This document shows, piece after piece, positions 8,737 through 21,676 of a DNA stretch of 38,970 bases. The DNA is taken from NCBI GenBank assembly GCA_003427395.1, contig BFEA01000322.1, positions 653,276 to 692,245 on the forward strand, read 5' to 3'. The notes below the pieces were generated by a model. The model was not told the origin of the DNA. It did no database searches and was given only the letters and a program-made list of their open reading frames with translations. Within the stretch, counting starts at the first letter, position 1. Every line of letters starts with the position of its first letter. The translations under genes were made by a program, and so were the position numbers. The DNA comes from Chara braunii (taxonomy: Eukaryota > Streptophyta > Charophyceae > Charales > Characeae).

Positions 8737-9810
8737 TTGTACGACTATCGTTTTTCATCGATGATCAAGATGGCAAAGATCTGGACAGTTGATCATATTC
8801 CATGGAATGATAGACCAACCAAGTACGCCCTGAAAGAAGAGGCAGAAATGGTAAAGTATCTTCATAAGAAAATTGCATCTAATGTTGTTGAACATGCCGA
8901 TAGACTGTATGCTAACCACTGATTTTGCTTTTGGAAACCAGGGGGTGGATTGAGGTGGATACAAAATCTTCAGAAGCTCAACTCAGTAACGGTACATGAT
9001 GCAGGTAGTCTCCCTAATGTCGATCTCCTTTCTGAATCCTTTGTTGGTCGATACATTTATTCCTTAATTGATTTATATTTTGGCTATGATCAATTTCCTA
9101 TTGATCTCACTAGCCGGCCAATGACTGTCATGCACGCGCCGATGGGCCTCATTTAAATGTGTGTGATACCTCAAGGTTGGACCAATGGTGTGGCAGTGGC
9201 TCAAAGGGATATGATCCAAGTCATGCAAGATATCTCACATGAGATAACCGGCCCTTATATTGATGATAATCCTATGAAGGGACATATAATAAAAGATGAG
9301 ACTTTGGTTGCTGATGGAGTCAGAAAGTTTGTTTGGGAACATGCTGAAGGGGTAAAAATGGTCCTAGAGAGACTTCAGAAATATAACTTGACTGCCAGTG
9401 GACCAAAGTCCCTTCTCTTTCAAGCAGAGGTAACCATCTTGGGTTTTAGATGTTTCTCCAAGGGTAGGACTCCCGATCCCAAGAAAATAGATAAAATTTT
9501 CAACTGGTCTCTGCCTATCAAAAGAGTGACGGAGATCAGAAGTTTCTTAGGTGTCTGCGGATTCTGGAGGATTTTCATCCCTTATTTTACTACCCTTGCA
9601 GAGCCTCTAAGAGAGATGGTGAGACAAGGGGCTGACTTGTCATGGACAGAGAAAAAAGAAGCTGCTACTGAAACCTTAGAAGAAAAATTGAAGGACGAGG
9701 GAGTAGTATTGGGAGTGTTTTTCTATGATGATAAAGAGGGGAGACCCTTCGTCATCGAGGCAGATGGAGGACCGGTAGCTCTTAGGGGTGTACTTATTCA
9801 AAAGGATTAA
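8737..9810 (+). pseudogene. Reverse transcriptase of the AT-rich gypsy element
   Basis: One frame (first base 1 mod 3) runs through the whole block but is broken by TGA at 8920 and TAA at 9154. The order is an N-terminal segment (WTVDHIPWNDRPTKY), a palm block (LRWIQNLQKLNSVTVHDAGS), the LIDLYFGYDQFPID motif containing the first catalytic Asp, PQGWTN, and the YIDD catalytic box. After these come the thumb (GFRCFSKGRTPDPKKIDKI), RSFLGVCGFWRIFIP, and the start of RNase H (PFVIEADGGPVALRGVLIQ). It would convert element RNA to cDNA in a particle. The two stops and the missing 5' part make this copy inactive. Confidence 0.85.
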
Positions 9811-10550
9811 AATGGAAAGAGAGATCTCTAAGATTTGAGAGTACAACTCTTAATTCGACAGAGAGAGGTTACACCCAGTCCAGGAAATAGTTACTGACCA
9901 TCATCCACTGTCCCAGGTGTTTCAGACACTACATGCTTGGGAGGAAATTCACCCCGAAAACTTATGCATCTCCCGTGATTGGTGTCATTAAAAAACACCA
10001 ACAAATATATAAAAAAATAAGCAGATGGATTGTCTTTATTTGAACTTTTGATTTCAAATTAAAAAAAATTCTTACTGAGAAAAATCGGGCGGATGGCCTG
10101 AGCAAAATTAAATGGAGAAAAGAAGAAGATGAGAATGTTTATGGGTCAGTTGAAGAGTCTGCTTATGTTGATAACTTCCTGAATGAGGAAGATGGAGAAG
10201 ATTATAAGGTCCCAAGTTCCTATAAATGAAGTTTATGGTCTGAAGAAAGAGACAGTTGGGGAGAAACCCCCGAAGCCTATGTTTATGAATTGATTTTTGA
10301 TAAAGAACATGATGAAGAGCAAAACGATTGGTATGTCAGGATCAGTGCAGCAGTTGTAGCTGCCTATGAGACTGGAGAAAGTTATGGGTCAAAAGATGAA
10401 GAAGGAGCTGAAAAGAAAGAGGAAGATAGAACGAGAGAGGAAGAGATATCATTCATCTTTGAAGAATATGACGAGAATTACTAAAAGATTGGAAAGAAAA
10501 TGAAAAGAGAACAGCTAAAGGAATACTACTGCAAAAATTCAAGGAAAAAG

Positions 10551-11333
10551 TTCAGGTTAACGAGAGATCATCTATTCGTGGATGGCAAGGAATGATTGTA
10601 TCAACTCAAAGTGGTCTGTGGAATAGAAAGACAACTAGACATAATTGCTGCTCTACACGAGAGGGTTGCTGGTTGTCATAGGGTTGTTGAAGCAACCTAC
10701 TCTTAGACAGTTAAACTTGACTTCTGGCATGATATGAAAGACATGATTTACATATTTTTTAATTCTTGTGTGCTATGTCAAAAGAGATCTACAGCAAGGA
10801 TGATTGAACCTTTATTTCTCACTATCCTTGTAGAGTTGGGCAGTCAGGTTTATCTGAATCTCATCATCATGCCCTTGGGCAAGGGAGGGGCGAGATACAT
10901 ATTGAACATGAGGGATAATTTCTCTGGTTATGTCGAGACAAAGACTCTGAAAAGGAAGACAGCCGAGCAGGTGGCTGATTGGATAGAAGAAATTTATCTC
11001 AGATATCCATTTATCAGAGAGTTTGTCTCAGACAGAGGGTCGGAATTCAGAAATGAGATTGTAAGAAGAACCACTCTAAGGCGTGGTGTCAGAATCCGGT
11101 ATGTAACTACTTATTATCCTCAAGCAAACGCACCGGTCGAGAGGGGTCATATGACCTTGAAAAATTCATTGGCTAAATGGTGTGAAGGGAATCTCAGTAA
11201 TTGGCCGAAAGTATTGAGAGTTGCAGTTTATGCTGACAATATCACAGTCAAGAGAATGACTGGTTATGCTTCATTTACTCTGTGGTACGCTCGTTATGCT
11301 ACTTTGCCTATTGAGAACATAATCAACACATGA
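10551..11333 (+). pseudogene. Integrase of the AT-rich gypsy element
   Basis: The first part, broken by two stops, retains the zinc-binding HHCC domain (H..H then NSCVLCQKRS). The open part, 10734-11333, carries the catalytic core. The second Asp (SDRGSEF) and the Glu (PVERGH) of the DDE triad are visible. At the usual place of the first Asp the sequence reads VYLNLIIMP, so that Asp appears to be Asn. Integrase joins element cDNA to host DNA. With the stops and the apparent Asp loss, this copy is not expected to work. The frame ends at TGA after IENIINT, without a recognisable chromodomain. Confidence 0.8.
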
Positions 11334-14300
11334 CCGAGTCAAGAATCAAGACAGGGGTTATATAAACAAGGACCCCTCCGTCAAACAATATACCAATTGT
11401 TTATAATTTGTTGTTATACGCAAATAAATGTGATACACTCACTTTCAATTATATTTTTTTATGTTGGTAGAATGAGGGAATGAACGATGAAAGTTGGCAA
11501 CAAAAGAGGATGACACCCGAGCATAAAGGAGATTATGAGAGCGGAGTGAAGTGATGTAGTAATGTGATTGAGAAGTTGGAGTTGGTCGACGATGGCGGAA
11601 TGACATGAGGAAATTGTTGTTGGAGTTAACTGAATGGGTTGAGCGGAATACTGTTGGTCGGGGTTACATGACTTTGTGCGACCTTGATATCCTGTCGTTT
11701 ATAAGTAATCAATAGTTGATTGAGGCAGAATGATGATGTCGATCTTCATATGGTGATGTGGTACCTATAATATCCTTTTTACCATTGACGTAACAATAAA
11801 TTGCTTGAGTAACAGTTTCAGTTATTGGGGATGAAAAATGATGATCCATGTTAGAGTAGTCGTATAAAGGCATTCCGGAAAACATATCAAAAGTATGCAC
11901 TTCAACGGGAAGTGATAAAAGAATTTGCACGTCCGTTATGATGAGAAAAACTATGCATAGTAGTGAATTGTATTCGAAACAAGATTCGGACACTGAAAGA
12001 AGTAATGAAAGCTGGGGCATACAGAGATGTAATAATCGTTTTATAATTATGAGAAAGTTGGCAACAATGTTGTGAAGGATTACGATTGCAGTATTTGAAA
12101 ATCAATCGTACTGGAAAGAGGACTGTTAGACCTGGTTATACGAAGACAAATTGGCAAGGAGGAAATTTTTTGATAAGATTACGCGAACCAATGGAAGGTG
12201 AGGAAACATTTCTGGGGGATTTAAATGATTTAGTAGTGCATTGAGAGAGGGTAGGTCAAGATGTAAGAAGTGACTATTTATTTCGAGAACGTCATGAAGG
12301 TGTCACTGATGCTTTTGGAGGAAGTTGTTTTAACAAACATGTCGATAAATGGTTTGGGGAAGAGGGAGTATATGAGGGGGAGACATGTAACAACTTTCAA
12401 ATTGGCGAGTGTAAACAAAAATTGAAGAAGCGTGGAGTTTAGGGGAGATGATGCGGCAAGGGACGTGGAGTAGTGTTTAAACTTTTATGTGATATGGTTA
12501 TGGAATGAGACGAAGATGGAAAATAAGCAATAATACGTTATGATTTGAAGAGGAAAATTTTAAGGCCAAAGTGTGCGGGATTTGGGGATGAGTGATGAAC
12601 TCTGGGGCTAAGAATGCAAGAGAAGGAGATTGAGGAATCTTATAGGTCCATGAAATTTGAGTTGAGATAATCTTGGGAACCAAGTGGGCTTGGAGGAATC
12701 ACGTGCAATAGTAAGGTAAAGAGAAAGGGATATGATTGTTTTTTAGATAACCGCGTTGAGTAAGGAGGTCGAAGTAAAAAGACACGTGTAAAGGGAAGTA
12801 GGGAGAAAATTTTAGTATAGTGAAATGACTTTTAGGCTATTGGCATGAGATGACAAAGTTCTGAAAACAAAAAGGGGCCAGACATGATGATAATCAGAGG
12901 TGAAGAAATAAATAGCTGGAACCTGTGTAGCACGCTGAATATGTTCCGAGCTTTTCCAAACGTCCGTACATATTCAAGTATTCGGCCGAACGCCTCTCGA
13001 ACGTGTTCGGTCGAACATATTCAAAAAAAAAAAGAAAAAAAAAACATTTTTTTATTTTTTATTTTTAACTCGAGTTTGGTTACGAATTTGAGCATACCTC
13101 CCAGACAAAAGTTGTTTGTATTATTATTTTACATAACATATATTGTTTTCAAATTTTCTGAGGACCTTTTTTGTTTTTTAAATGTTCGCGTTTGGTGGGT
13201 TTTGACGCACGTTCACGTTCGGTCGTGAACGTTCGGGTTCAGTCACCGATCCCAAACATGATGCTACACAGACTGGAACGTCTATTGTGTTGAAAATATG
13301 AGAAGAAATACCCCAATCATACTTATCTTTCGTTTTAAAGATATCATCTGCATATTGGTTTAGTCAGCGGAGAATCAAAATGGGCTTGAGGAGGGTACCA
13401 CAAGAGATGAGAATAAAAATAATTTGTGTAAGACTCTAAGCCAAGAATTGAAGAGTGGGTCCGAGGAATACATTTTAGCAAGAAGAGAAACGATAGTCTG
13501 ACTATCCAAGGGAAACCTTATTGATGTGGACAATGAAATCGTTTTGTGATTTGGGAAAAGGAAGAGTCAGGTCTGAAGAACTGAAAAAAATTCTCTATGA
13601 GTAGAGGATGAGTCGATTAGGGATTTGCAGAGTTTTTCGTCCAACATAATTTCTTGCTCATAAAGTGGTTGAATGCATGCTATGATTTGGGAAGAGAATG
13701 CATCTGTCACGATAAAAAGTGAGGTTGGTCTAAAAGTCCAAAGTCGATCTGGAAGCAAGGTCAGATCCAACCATCATTTAAGGTCAAGAAGAAGATCTTA
13801 AGAAGTGGAGATATGTGAATCACAGTTAGCAGGTGATATAGAGTTGTAAAGAGAAGAGAGAAAGAGGGGGGCAAAAAGGCAAACTTTTGAAAGAGAATCA
13901 ACCTTGCCTGCGATTTATTGCCAAGGATCGGGTAGTAATTGGGGAGGAAAAACTTGAGAGATAAGATTGAGAATCTTTTAAGCCTTATCTTCAGATACAT
14001 TTATCCTTTTATTGTGAGTGTCAATTATGAAGCAAAAAAACTTAATATTTTGTGAGGATATAAAATAACATTTGTTCATGCTAAGCAAAAAGAAAGAATA
14101 TCCTTGTTTGATAAAAAATTATTGATCAACCCAACTTCAAATCCTTCATCGAGCAGAGTCTTTAACATGTTTAAAAGGGGGGCAAGGAAGGAAGATGAAG
14201 GTGAGATTTGAAGAAGAGAATATAAAAGGTGGGAAGATGGAGGAGGAGAAAAAGAAAAGAGCAAAATAAAATATGCAGGGTACGAAAGACCCTAGGTTTC

Positions 14301-15560
14301 TTTCTTGAACTAGGGGTTTTAGAGGTTGTGGGGTTTGGGGTATCTGAGGGAGGGAGGGTGGGGTGGTGGTTAGCTCGGAGGGAGAGGTGTGGGATTAGTA
14401 ACATAGGTTGGATCGAGGAGGGGGCTTCAAGTGGAAGACGATCCAAAGCGGAAGCATAATCCGAAGTCCTTCCAGATCGTCTTCTTATTGAGGAGGATGG
14501 ATTAGGCATCCTTCGGGTGCCATCGTGGTCGGTCGGTTGATCGTCGAAGAAGGTGAAGATGAGTGTCCCTTCTCTTGTAAGAAAGTAAGTGAGAAATGTG
14601 AAGATTTGCGCGGACTCTGCGAAAGAGGAACACAATTAGGAAGAGTTCAACACGTCGCGTGTTTGAAAATTATGAACCAAGGTCCTGGTCTAGATAAGAT
14701 GAGAGCATGCAGAAACAAATGGTTGAAGTCTGCCGTGACTAGCTCCACGATGAATCCTTTGAAGAAGAATGTTAGTGGGGAGACAAAACCAGAAACCACA
14801 CCTAGAAACGAAAGATTCTTCGCCAAGCTCAACAAACCAGAGTTGATCCAGAATCTGATAGAAGTCCTTCTAACAGAAGCGAAGCAGAGAAGAAAGTAGT
14901 AGAATGAAATTCAGAGATCATGTAGACGTTCCTCCTTAAAATGGCCAGATTCAACATGACACGATTTTGTTCCTCCGAACCTCCGTTGTAAGAAAGTCGA
15001 GATACCTTGATACGACGAAAATGAGAGAAACGAGAAGATTGGAATAAAAGGAGGGGGAGAGGAGTTGCACTGCTTTCTTTCTTTTTAAGAAATAGAACGA
15101 TTTAACACTGTTTTGAAACGTGAAGAATGTCGCATTCTCGACATACTCCAAAATGTCACTAATGCTAAGCGAAGAGTCATATCTTTCTTCAACTAATGTG
15201 GCTTACAAACGCGCAAAGGATTCAGAAGCGAAAAAGGGAAGACTGCAGACATTCATCAACTTGAATGAGAGGATTTGCAGTGAAAGTAATTAATGGAGAA
15301 ATAAGGGTTTTAAACTCAACTATTAGTCTCTCGTCGGAGATTGATGTATCTGGTTTTGCAGCGAGATTTTACGGGAAGAAAAAGTTAAAAAACAGGTCAT
15401 AAGTCTGGGGGTTCTCATCCTGAAGGGGTTGGAAGGAAGGGGGTTAAGAATTGGACGAGGAACATTCTGAAATGCGCAGAGAGCGGGTGTTGGCGGTAGC
15501 GAAAAGGAGAGTATGAGGAGGGTGGTCACCAAGACGACAAGTCGAGATGTTCAGTGTCGG
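11334..15560. other. AT-rich, purine-biased region without a recognisable gene
   Basis: About 4.2 kb of AT-rich DNA with A/G bias on the plus strand. Minus-strand open frames here are Ser/Leu/Phe-rich and lack domains. A plus frame at 12170-12240 (LIRLREPMEGEETFLGDLND..) and one at 14540-14899 ending FFAKLNKPELIQNLIEVLL look more protein-like than their surroundings. They could be remnants of gag or of a gene, but I cannot name them. The hAT-like MITE at 12923 lies within. The base composition matches the retroelement at 8725-11333, so this may be the rest of that insertion or an older AT-rich block. Confidence 0.4.
12923..13271. mobile_element. hAT-like MITE, ~349 bp, 8-bp TSD
   Basis: The ends are CTGTGTAGCA (12923) and, inverted, TGCTACACAG (to 13271). 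They are flanked by GCTGGAAC (12915-12922) and ACTGGAAC (13272-13279), an 8-bp target duplication with one mismatch. An 8-bp duplication with a short TIR is the hAT signature. The subterminal regions are full of short palindromic motifs (TTCGGTCGAAC, TCGTGAACGTTCG), also common in hAT elements. The interior is AT-rich and noncoding. Confidence 0.7.
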
Positions 15561-17358
15561 GGACCATTAGAGTGAAGGAGAGGAAGGACTGACCCTTGAC
15601 CGAAGACTGACAGCGATGATGGAAGCACTGACCAAGAGACGACTGCCTGCTAGGCCTATTGAGTACTCATAGGCTTTCACCAAAATCAGCGAAGTAGAAA
15701 AGACTCTCTTCTGAGACTGGCTGGCAAACTTGAATGTGTGTCGGCCTGCAGATTTGTGTACACAAATTGGTGTTTCAGCCGCTGCTGCTGAACGCGTACC
15801 CGAGGGGGGTACAAGGAAGATACAACAAGTGCAACAACCTGCGTCCATTGGTGCGTTGCCTATGACTTATACTGTCACTGGGGGTAGGAGTAGGTCTGGC
15901 AGGACCAGTGATATGCATATGCATTCTGGGTGAGTTCATAGTCCTTGATCCCTATTCCCATCTCCATCTGTGTCCTCTGTTGATGCATGTTTCTCTCATC
16001 CAGACAACAGATCCTCCTAATGCAGGTAACAATATCATCTTGGAAAACGCATCCTGTCGTCGATGTCCGAAATCGTGTGGCAAAGCAAAGGATAAAAGTC
16101 AATTGACTCTTAAAACCGAAAACCGGTTTGTACACCAATACCAACTAGTAACTAGCAGGTAGGCTGATGGTGGCCGCAAAAAATGTATCTAACCTCGGGA
16201 ACTGTCTTAGAACAAATGCGTACTGAGATGAGCCACTTCTAACACATGTCTCTACCGCGCCACCTAGGATTCAAGAGTGTGCACAACTTGTAATTTTCAC
16301 CCACTTCCTACAATGAAGGTTATCGTCCACCAAGATGCTGCCTTCACAGAGTGGAGCTCTAAAGGTTGGACCCAACCCTCCATAACCCCCTTGCCTACGA
16401 CAACTGATACTATTCTTGACCCAAGGGCCAAGATCGTACAGGTGACCGTTTCCACTATGTGAACATTCCCCGCACGCATGTTATGTACCCAATAGAACTT
16501 CGATTCACAATGAATTCACACGTTCTCATTCATGCATGCAATTGCAGAGTACTTTGAAGGAGGCAAATCCACATAAAACCGAAGAGAAGATATGCACAAC
16601 GGAAGCTAAAAATAAACAGAGAATTGAAAATCGAATTTCAATTCTGTAATCCCTAATCCTCCTCCAATCAATCCAAAGTACTTGTTAACCCCGACCAACC
16701 AAAGACAAGTGTACAACGAAGTCTACAAGAGTTTTCTTCTTCCTCCTCGCCACCTCATACCCCTTGCTACGGATGCCATAGCAGCAGTAACCCCACAACT
16801 GTCACAACCTGCCAGTCTGAACCAACAACCCCAATAATAGCAGCACCAGCTCAGTGCCTGCACGACAATGCAGCGCTGGAAGTGCTGATGAAGAAGGAGA
16901 CAACCGATCCAGCACTTCGAAGAAGACAAAAACGAAGTTCCTCATGAGGAGGAACAACAGATATAGCTGCTAAATGGAGAATGGCAGCATCAAAACCCAA
17001 CAACACAACCATATGGAAGCTCTCGTGCAGATCTGCTGAATAGCAGCAATGCAATCTCCAACGCTGTGGCCCAGCCCCAGCTATGGCTGGGCTTCGAGGA
17101 AGAAGATGTTCTCGCCCAAAATAATGCCGCAACGCTTTAGAAACGGACGGGCAAAGTTTCCCTAGTAAAAACAACGAGAAAATACCCACACCAAATTTCT
17201 TGTCCGCTACTTCTACCCTCTGCCTAGACCCATGACGGACTCCAAAGGCAAAACCCAAGACTCATCTGTATCTGGATGGAAACAGGGGAAGAGGGGACCT
17301 AGACGTATGACAAAACAAAAGGAAAAGGTCGAATGGCCTAGGACTAGCAAACAGAGAC
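15561..17358. other. No gene recognised
   Basis: Several 60-135 codon open frames occur on both strands, including a 135-codon minus frame at 16851-17258 and plus frames at 15730-15933 and 16277-16462. None has a recognisable domain or a consistent start context. The sequence is of mixed composition without obvious internal repeats. Confidence 0.4.
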
Positions 17359-17360
17359 TA

Positions 17361-18368
<1,008 letters not shown>

Positions 18369-18648
18369 TAACAGACTCAGGGATCAACTGTTGTACCGTG
18401 TCAAACGCGGGGACGCAACCATTCGGGTAGCATGCGTTATGTTCTAGACAGTAAGCTTGGCAAAGGTCTTATGAAGTGGGGGAAAGGCAGCCTTCTGGAT
18501 GGTAGTGTCCAAAGCCAACACTCTCCCACACACCACACACAACCCACTCACACGAGCACTCACACCCGTGTTGGCTGAAGACCTTACTGATACCGACTGG
18601 GAGGATCCAGCTGACTATCTCAGTTGGATGGCACCAAGAGTGCCACAG

Positions 18649-18720
18649 GTGGCCGTGGGGATTGAGCCCACAACCTCCTGAATGCCACTTGTGTGCCTAA
18701 CCAATTGAGCTAGGACGCTG
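18649..18720 (-). repeat. tRNA-like sequence, probable SINE fragment
   Basis: On the minus strand TAGCTCAATTGG (18712-18701) fits the Pol III A box and GGGCTCAATCC (about 18669-18659) fits the B box with one mismatch. The B box lies in a perfect 5-bp T-arm, GTGGG/CCCAC. The acceptor and anticodon stems do not pair well, so this is not a functional tRNA. A tRNA-derived SINE head or tRNA pseudogene is the best reading. No 3' tail or target duplication could be defined. Confidence 0.55.
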
Positions 18721-19052
18721 GATGGAGCCCAGATTATTCTATCGCAGGAAAAAAAAACAAAAAAAACAAACTGAAAAACGAATAGCCAGCTACTGAGGGC
18801 TGTACCGCCCCACACGCGGCCAGGAAAAAGGGCATTTCAAGCTCTAAACTACTAGCAGTGTATCTACCTGTGTTCTACCAGAAGATTCATGCTCATGTTG
18901 CACATTTGGTCAGTAGTGGAGCAAGGCCCTGGATCTCCACAACTCTCGGGGCAAAGGTAAGTGTGCTTTTTCTTCTTTTTTTCTTTTCTTTTCTTTTCTT
19001 AGTAAGGGCATCGTTAAACACTCCTCGGGGACGTGATGACAAGGATTTCGTC

Positions 19053-19170
19053 TAGTTCCACCTGTCCTCGGAGATGAAATCGGAAATCGTCTTAGTTCCA
19101 CCTGTCCTCGGAGATGAAATCGGAAATGGTCTTAGTTCCACCTGTCCTCGGAGATGAAATTGGAAATGAA
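19053..19170. repeat. 40-bp tandem repeat, three copies
   Basis: Units starting TAGTTCCACCTGTCCTCGGA at 19053, 19093 and 19133 are nearly identical. The array is flanked on both sides by similar T/C tracts ending in TTTTCTTAGTAAG (about 18985-19004 and 19242-19261), so a larger duplication is likely. Confidence 0.9.
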
Positions 19171-19261
19171 AATGTGAAAACACGAGGACAAATCCTTGGG
19201 CTCCCAGGATTTTCTTGCGTTTTTTCTTCTTTTTTTTATTTTCTTTTCTTTTCTTAGTAAG

Positions 19262-20440
19262 CTCTGCCAAGGAGGCAGGGCAGTCCCGTCTAGATTTGGG
19301 TTCTTTACTTGGTTGTAGTAAACAGTAGAATGCATCCATACTGTATTTCTGGGAAGATGCAGTAGAAGGGAAAAAAAAACAAAAGAGAAACCAGGGAGAC
19401 CCAAATGGCCCGTCCAGACCCATATCGCCCACCCCCAGTTTTCAACGAGAAAAAACTCTATCCCTCAAAAGGGAAACAATGGACGACGCCCTATATTAAA
19501 TTGCAACGACCTTGACAAGATAACCTGCCCTATGACCTGTCTTCGGGAAGACTGCGACCGGGCCCTATTTTCTGCTGTCGGAGACCCCAAACGAGCCCAC
19601 CGTAGCCGAGCTGTACTGCACCACCTTACCGAAAATAGAAAGAAATGAAACGAAGAAAATGGAACCCACACAGGCTGCCAACGCTCACAAACAAAACACA
19701 CAGGTTACAGGCCACAGGATCGAGTCCCACAAGCTCAAAACAAACAAACGGCAAACAAACAGGCAACACAGCAGACAAAGGTTGCCCGACAAAGACGACA
19801 GGCACAAAATTAGTGTACAGCACGCTTGTAGCACTGCAATTCATTTTCATTGCACGCACACGCGCACGCTTACACAAAGATAGAGAGAGGAAGGTCGCTC
19901 AATCGATCGTTGTGTGCCACTGCTTGGCTGCGAAGACTCAAGGTATGTCCGCGGAACCACCGACAAGGGCATTATTGCCGCCGTTCCTCCTGCTCTTCCT
20001 CTTCTGTTTCCTCCCTCTTCCATACCTTCTGTTTTTGTGAGGGTTACACAACCATCTGACGCGACTTGCGAAATCACCTGGCTTTGTTCTCTTTTCTTCA
20101 TGTCCCTTCTTCAGCCCTTTTCTCCTCCCCTTTCAGAGATGACCATACCACTCTCCTTGTTCTTTTTGTTCTCTCTCCTCTTCTGGTCCTTTCAGACCCC
20201 ACCAGCCGGACTTCCATGATCTCTCTCTACCTTCTTCTTCTTCGTTGCCTTCCTTGTTCCTTCTCCTGCTGCGCCTCCCCCTCCCCATCCTTCACATCCT
20301 CCGGCCCGTCTCCTCGCCGTGTCACATCCTCTCCTTCTTCTTACTAGGCACTCCTCCTCCTTGTTCTCCGCCAACTGATGACAATGCGCTAGCCTGCACT
20401 CTGCTCCCTCGCTTCGCTCGCTCCGCTAGCGTCACTCAAA
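19262..20440. other. No gene recognised; pyrimidine-rich part
   Basis: The plus strand is C/T-rich from about 19970 to 20370, giving Ser/Leu/Pro-rich open frames with no domain structure. I see no splice-linked coding pattern. Confidence 0.4.
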
Positions 20441-20753
20441 AGCCTCACGTCACAGATACAGTGATCCCATGCATCGCACAGCTCAACAGTTCTTGTCGTG
20501 CAATACTTAGGAAAGGAAAAGCAATGGCCATATACTTGCGTTTGAGCACGACGGTCAACTCAAAACATAGTACATCCTCCTATGTTCCTCGTACTCACAG
20601 CTCAACAGTCTTCACGTCCCATGCATCGCACAGTGCATCGCACAGCTGAACAGTTCTTATCGTGCAATACTGCAAGTATAACTGACTCAGGGTATCAAGA
20701 AGTACACACAGCATCGTTATAGAGAGATAGTCAACACAGAGGATAGCTTAGGC

Positions 20754-20754
<1 letters not shown>

Positions 20755-20835
<81 letters not shown>
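20755..20835. repeat. (GA)n microsatellite next to an N
   Basis: About 80 bp of GA repeats ending at an N (20836). The N probably stands for an unresolved array length. Confidence 0.95.
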
Positions 20836-20998
20836 NTAGGCTGAGAAGAAAGCGTCGAACAACTCCAGAATGTGCAACACGAAGCATCGCAGAGCTGAAT
20901 GGTTCTTATCGTGCAATACTGCAAGTATAATGAGTCATGGTAAAGTACACAGAGCATCGTTATAGAAAGATAGTCAACACAGAGGATAGCTTAGGCAG

Positions 20999-21000
<2 letters not shown>

Positions 21001-21061
<61 letters not shown>
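21001..21061. repeat. (GA)n microsatellite
   Basis: About 60 bp of GA repeats, the counterpart of the 20755 array in the second copy of the duplication. Confidence 0.95.
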
Positions 21062-21064
<3 letters not shown>

Positions 21065-21091
21065 TGGGTAGGCTGAGAAGAAAGCGTCGAA

Positions 21092-21260
21092 CAACTCCAA
21101 AATGTGCAACACGAAGCAATTCTCCATCACTCAAACCGACTCCAAAAAAAAAAAAAAAAAAAAAAACTCGACTCCAAAATGTGCAACACGAAGCAATTCT
21201 CGATCACTCAAACCGACTCAAAAAAAAAAAAATAAAAAAAATAAAAAAAATAAAAAAAAT
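21092..21260. repeat. 77-bp duplication with A-rich tails
   Basis: CTCCAAAATGTGCAACACGA followed by AGCAATTCTC(C/G)ATCACTC starts at 21095 and again at 21172. Each copy ends in an A-rich run (21145-21166; 21220-21259 with regular T interruptions). Confidence 0.85.
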
Positions 21261-21554
21261 CTCACCGTCAAACTGCGGTAGTTGTCCTTGATTGCCCTAA
21301 TTTAATGATCTGTAGATGATTGGAGAAGAAGACTCTGACAAGTGGCGATCATTTCTTGGAAAACGGCATGAGGACTCGACCAGCTGTCACCCATCCCTCA
21401 CGCTTCTTTCATGTTCGCCCACCCACTTAATTAGGGACCTAATTGGCGACCAGCGCGCACACATTCTGATTGGATTCACCTTGTGTCCACATGTTCATGC
21501 TGCGCAGCTGCATGATGTTCTAGTGACGCACACATACTTGAGTACCTGCATGAT

Positions 21555-21676
21555 CGGCCTCGCTGCACTCCTCTCGAAATGTGCAAAACAAGAGTGAATC
21601 TTCCGCTAGAATATGGGAAGATACACGGCGAAGATTTTTGTCTTTTGTGCATGTCGAGAGTAGTGCAGCGAGGCCC
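21555..21676. mobile_element. 122-bp MITE, TSD GAT
   Basis: The ends CGGCCTCGCTGCACTCCTCT (21555) and, complemented, GGGCCTCGCTGCACTACTCT (to 21676) form a long inverted repeat. GAT is duplicated on both sides (21552-21554, 21677-21679). The termini match the nested MITE at 22802. The interior shares a GTGCAAAACAAGAGTGAATC-like segment with the 1 kb elements at 3054 and 17361. Confidence 0.8.

Larger units (their letters stand above)
8725..11333 (+). mobile_element. Decayed Ty3/gypsy-type retroelement, pol region only
   Basis: RT, an RNase H/linker remnant and integrase appear in order on the plus strand. The block is clearly more AT-rich than the large gypsy element at 30.8-37 kb and belongs to a different lineage: its motifs read YIDD and PQGWTN, against YMDD and CPMGICNAP. 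No gag, protease or LTR is recognisable. The 5' side stops abruptly at the MITE remnant. The interval 9811-10550 holds a badly decayed RNase H (residual ..NRADGLSKI) and an acidic Glu/Asp-rich linker whose longest open frame is 10290-10484. Confidence 0.8.
20632..21120. repeat. ~249-bp tandem duplication containing (GA)n
   Basis: The module with TTCTTATCGTGCAATACTGC, AGTCAACACAGAGGATAGCT, a GA array and GGCTGAGAAGAAAGCGTCGA occurs twice, with landmarks at 20654 and 20903. Partial earlier copies (CAGCTCAACAGTTCTTGTCG at 20479) lie just upstream. Confidence 0.85.

Noticed and set aside
16851-17258. 135-codon minus-strand frame
   Set aside because: No recognisable domain, signal peptide or repeat. 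Length is within chance for this base composition.
18580-18670. A second tRNA-like reading on the plus strand (TATCTCAGTTGG)
   Set aside because: A and B box matches are weaker than on the minus strand and the arms do not pair.
20245-20649. Ser/Leu-rich plus-strand frame
   Set aside because: It follows from a C/T-rich tract and lacks any domain.
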